A stretch of DNA of 5,743 bases from Moraxellaceae bacterium (GTDB lineage: Bacteria > Pseudomonadota > Gammaproteobacteria > Pseudomonadales > Moraxellaceae). Of the stretch, positions 4,817-5,743 are shown piece after piece (position 1 is the first letter of the stretch; each line of letters opens with the position of its first letter). The notes beneath the pieces are model-generated. The model worked only from the letters and a program-made list of their open reading frames with translations. It ran no database searches and was not told the origin of the DNA. Both the position numbers and the translations under genes were made by a program. The DNA lies in assembly GCA_030146505.1 (NCBI GenBank), contig JASLCO010000158.1, forward strand, positions 1-5,743, read 5' to 3'.

Positions 4817-5743
4817 TTATTCGTCCTTGAGCGCACATTCGAAATTCTTGGGATCGAACTTGCAGCGCACACGCTTGAGCAGGCTCATCATCTGCGGATC
4901 GTAAGTGCCATCCGCCGTCAGCTGCAGGCGGGCCTCACGCAGCAGGCGGTTGTATTTGTCCTGCTCGACCGGCGAGAGGTCCAGCCAGTATTTGGCATCG
5001 ATTTCCTTCTCGCTCTTCTCGATGAAACTGAAGGCCTCTTCCACGTGCGCCATGGCGAAATCACGCATCTTGAGCATGCGCTCGTCCATGTCCGGCACCT
5101 GCTTCAGCAGGCGCTCGCGGTTGATGATGATGGCACCAGTGATCTGCACCACCGGATAACGGAAGATGGCGCCGTTGCTGCCCAGACCGCGATAAAGCTC
5201 GAAGGGTTTGTAGATGATCGCCGGCGCCACCAGGATGTCGACCTGGCCGTTGTTGAACTTGCTGGCGAAATTGGTGATGTCGGAGGCCACCGGCTGCGCA
5301 CCCAGTTGCTGCACCAGCTTGGCCTGCGACTTGTCCCAGTCCAGCACGGCCACCTTCTTGCCCGCCGCTTTTTCTATGGAATTGATGCTGCGGTCATTCA
5401 CGAACACATAGGCTGCGCCCAGCGGCACCACGCCTATCACCTGATAGGGGCCGGAAATGGTGAGCGGAATCACCTTGGGATTGGCCAGGGTCTGCAGGAC
5501 GGCACGCATTTCCTGCGCGGAGCGAATACCACCCACGGCATCCAGGCTGCCCATGAACTTGTTGAACTGACGCGCGCGCAGGGTGGTCACCACCAGCCCC
5601 TCGCATTGCCCCGCCTTGAAGTCTTCCGACGCCACACGCTCGTCCGTATAGACCTTGACCGTGGTAATCACATTCCACTTGCGGGCTTCCAGCGCAAGAT
5701 CACGGGCACGCGTTGCCGCATCGCCACCATTGCCCACCGGATC
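4817..5743 (-). CDS. AdeT-like (DUF6091) putative solute-binding protein, N-terminus beyond right edge
   Basis: 308 residues are visible and the frame stays open to the edge, starting DPVGNGGD. Family members begin with a signal peptide followed by a VFDP-(I/V)G-x-x-GD motif, so roughly 25 residues including the signal appear to be missing. Diagnostic stretches are YTDERVASEDFKAGQCEGL, RQFNKFMGSLDAVGGI, VNDRSINSIEKAAGKKVAVLDWDK, ASDITNFASKFNNGQVDIL and the C-terminal VRCKFDPKNFECALKDE. The fold should be a two-lobed periplasmic binding protein related to TRAP-type receptors. The cysteines near the C-terminus (RCKF and FECAL) are spaced for a disulphide. Acinetobacter AdeT1/AdeT2 were described as aminoglycoside-efflux proteins, but this family has no membrane domain, and a solute-binding role is the safer reading. 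Ligand and membrane partner are unknown; no permease is in the window. A strong terminator follows the stop codon. Confidence 0.85.
   Translation of the reverse strand, partial: DPVGNGGDAATRARDLALEARKWNVITTVKVYTDERVASEDFKAGQCEGLVVTTLRARQFNKFMGSLDAVGGIRSAQEMRAVLQTLANPKVIPLTISGPYQVIGVVPLGAAYVFVNDRSINSIEKAAGKKVAVLDWDKSQAKLVQQLGAQPVASDITNFASKFNNGQVDILVAPAIIYKPFELYRGLGSNGAIFRYPVVQITGAIIINRERLLKQVPDMDERMLKMRDFAMAHVEEAFSFIEKSEKEIDAKYWLDLSPVEQDKYNRLLREARLQLTADGTYDPQMMSLLKRVRCKFDPKNFECALKDE

Noticed and set aside
4838..4865. Stretch resembling a tRNA T-arm (TTCGAAAT / GATCGAAC)
   Set aside because: It lies within the coding sequence of the solute-binding protein, and no acceptor or anticodon arms can be built around it.
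4432..4872. 146-codon minus-strand frame across the terminator and the end of the solute-binding protein gene
   Set aside because: It runs through a strong terminator hairpin and overlaps a well-supported gene in another frame, and has no domain signature.

Overview
The window looks like chromosomal DNA from a GC-rich Gram-negative proteobacterium, most likely a gammaproteobacterium (a betaproteobacterium is not excluded). The reasons are two exported L,D-transpeptidases with Sec signal peptides, a CNNM/CorC-type membrane protein, and an AdeT-like periplasmic solute-binding protein, a family I know mainly from Acinetobacter and relatives. There are no rRNA or tRNA genes, no CRISPR array and no complete insertion sequence.

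Layout, left to right. (1) 2-652 (+) is the C-terminal part of a CNNM/HlyC-CorC family protein (paired CBS plus CorC_HlyC domains), cut by the left edge. (2) 720-2312 (-) is a complete 530-aa YcbB/LdtD-type L,D-transpeptidase, convergent with the first gene. (3) A 243-bp divergent intergenic region. (4) 2556-3269 (+) is a second putative L,D-transpeptidase, of the unrelated-looking YkuD_2 type. (5) 3271-3408 is a 138-bp palindromic, MITE-like element with 21-bp imperfect terminal inverted repeats and a 5-bp CTGAG target duplication. It is wedged between two convergent genes whose stop codons would otherwise lie only 9 nt apart. (6) 3422-4105 (-) is a short AraC-type regulator with a receiver-like N-terminal half. 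(7) 4106-4816 is a 711-bp stretch without a convincing gene. It holds a tandem 21-bp-period operator of the pattern TGTCAT-N8-AA-N5, a possible araC promoter, and a perfect 13-bp-stem terminator. (8) 4817-5743 (-) is an AdeT-like (DUF6091) putative solute-binding protein whose signal peptide lies beyond the right edge.

How the parts relate. The common theme of the identifiable genes is the cell envelope: two peptidoglycan L,D-transpeptidases transcribed divergently, an ion-transport/CBS membrane protein and a periplasmic binding protein. No multi-gene operon is visible, since each gene faces a neighbour of opposite orientation or a long gap. The most notable items are the small inverted-repeat element, the operator next to the regulator gene, and the unusual domain make-up of that regulator. 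No complete new defence or metabolic system is evident.
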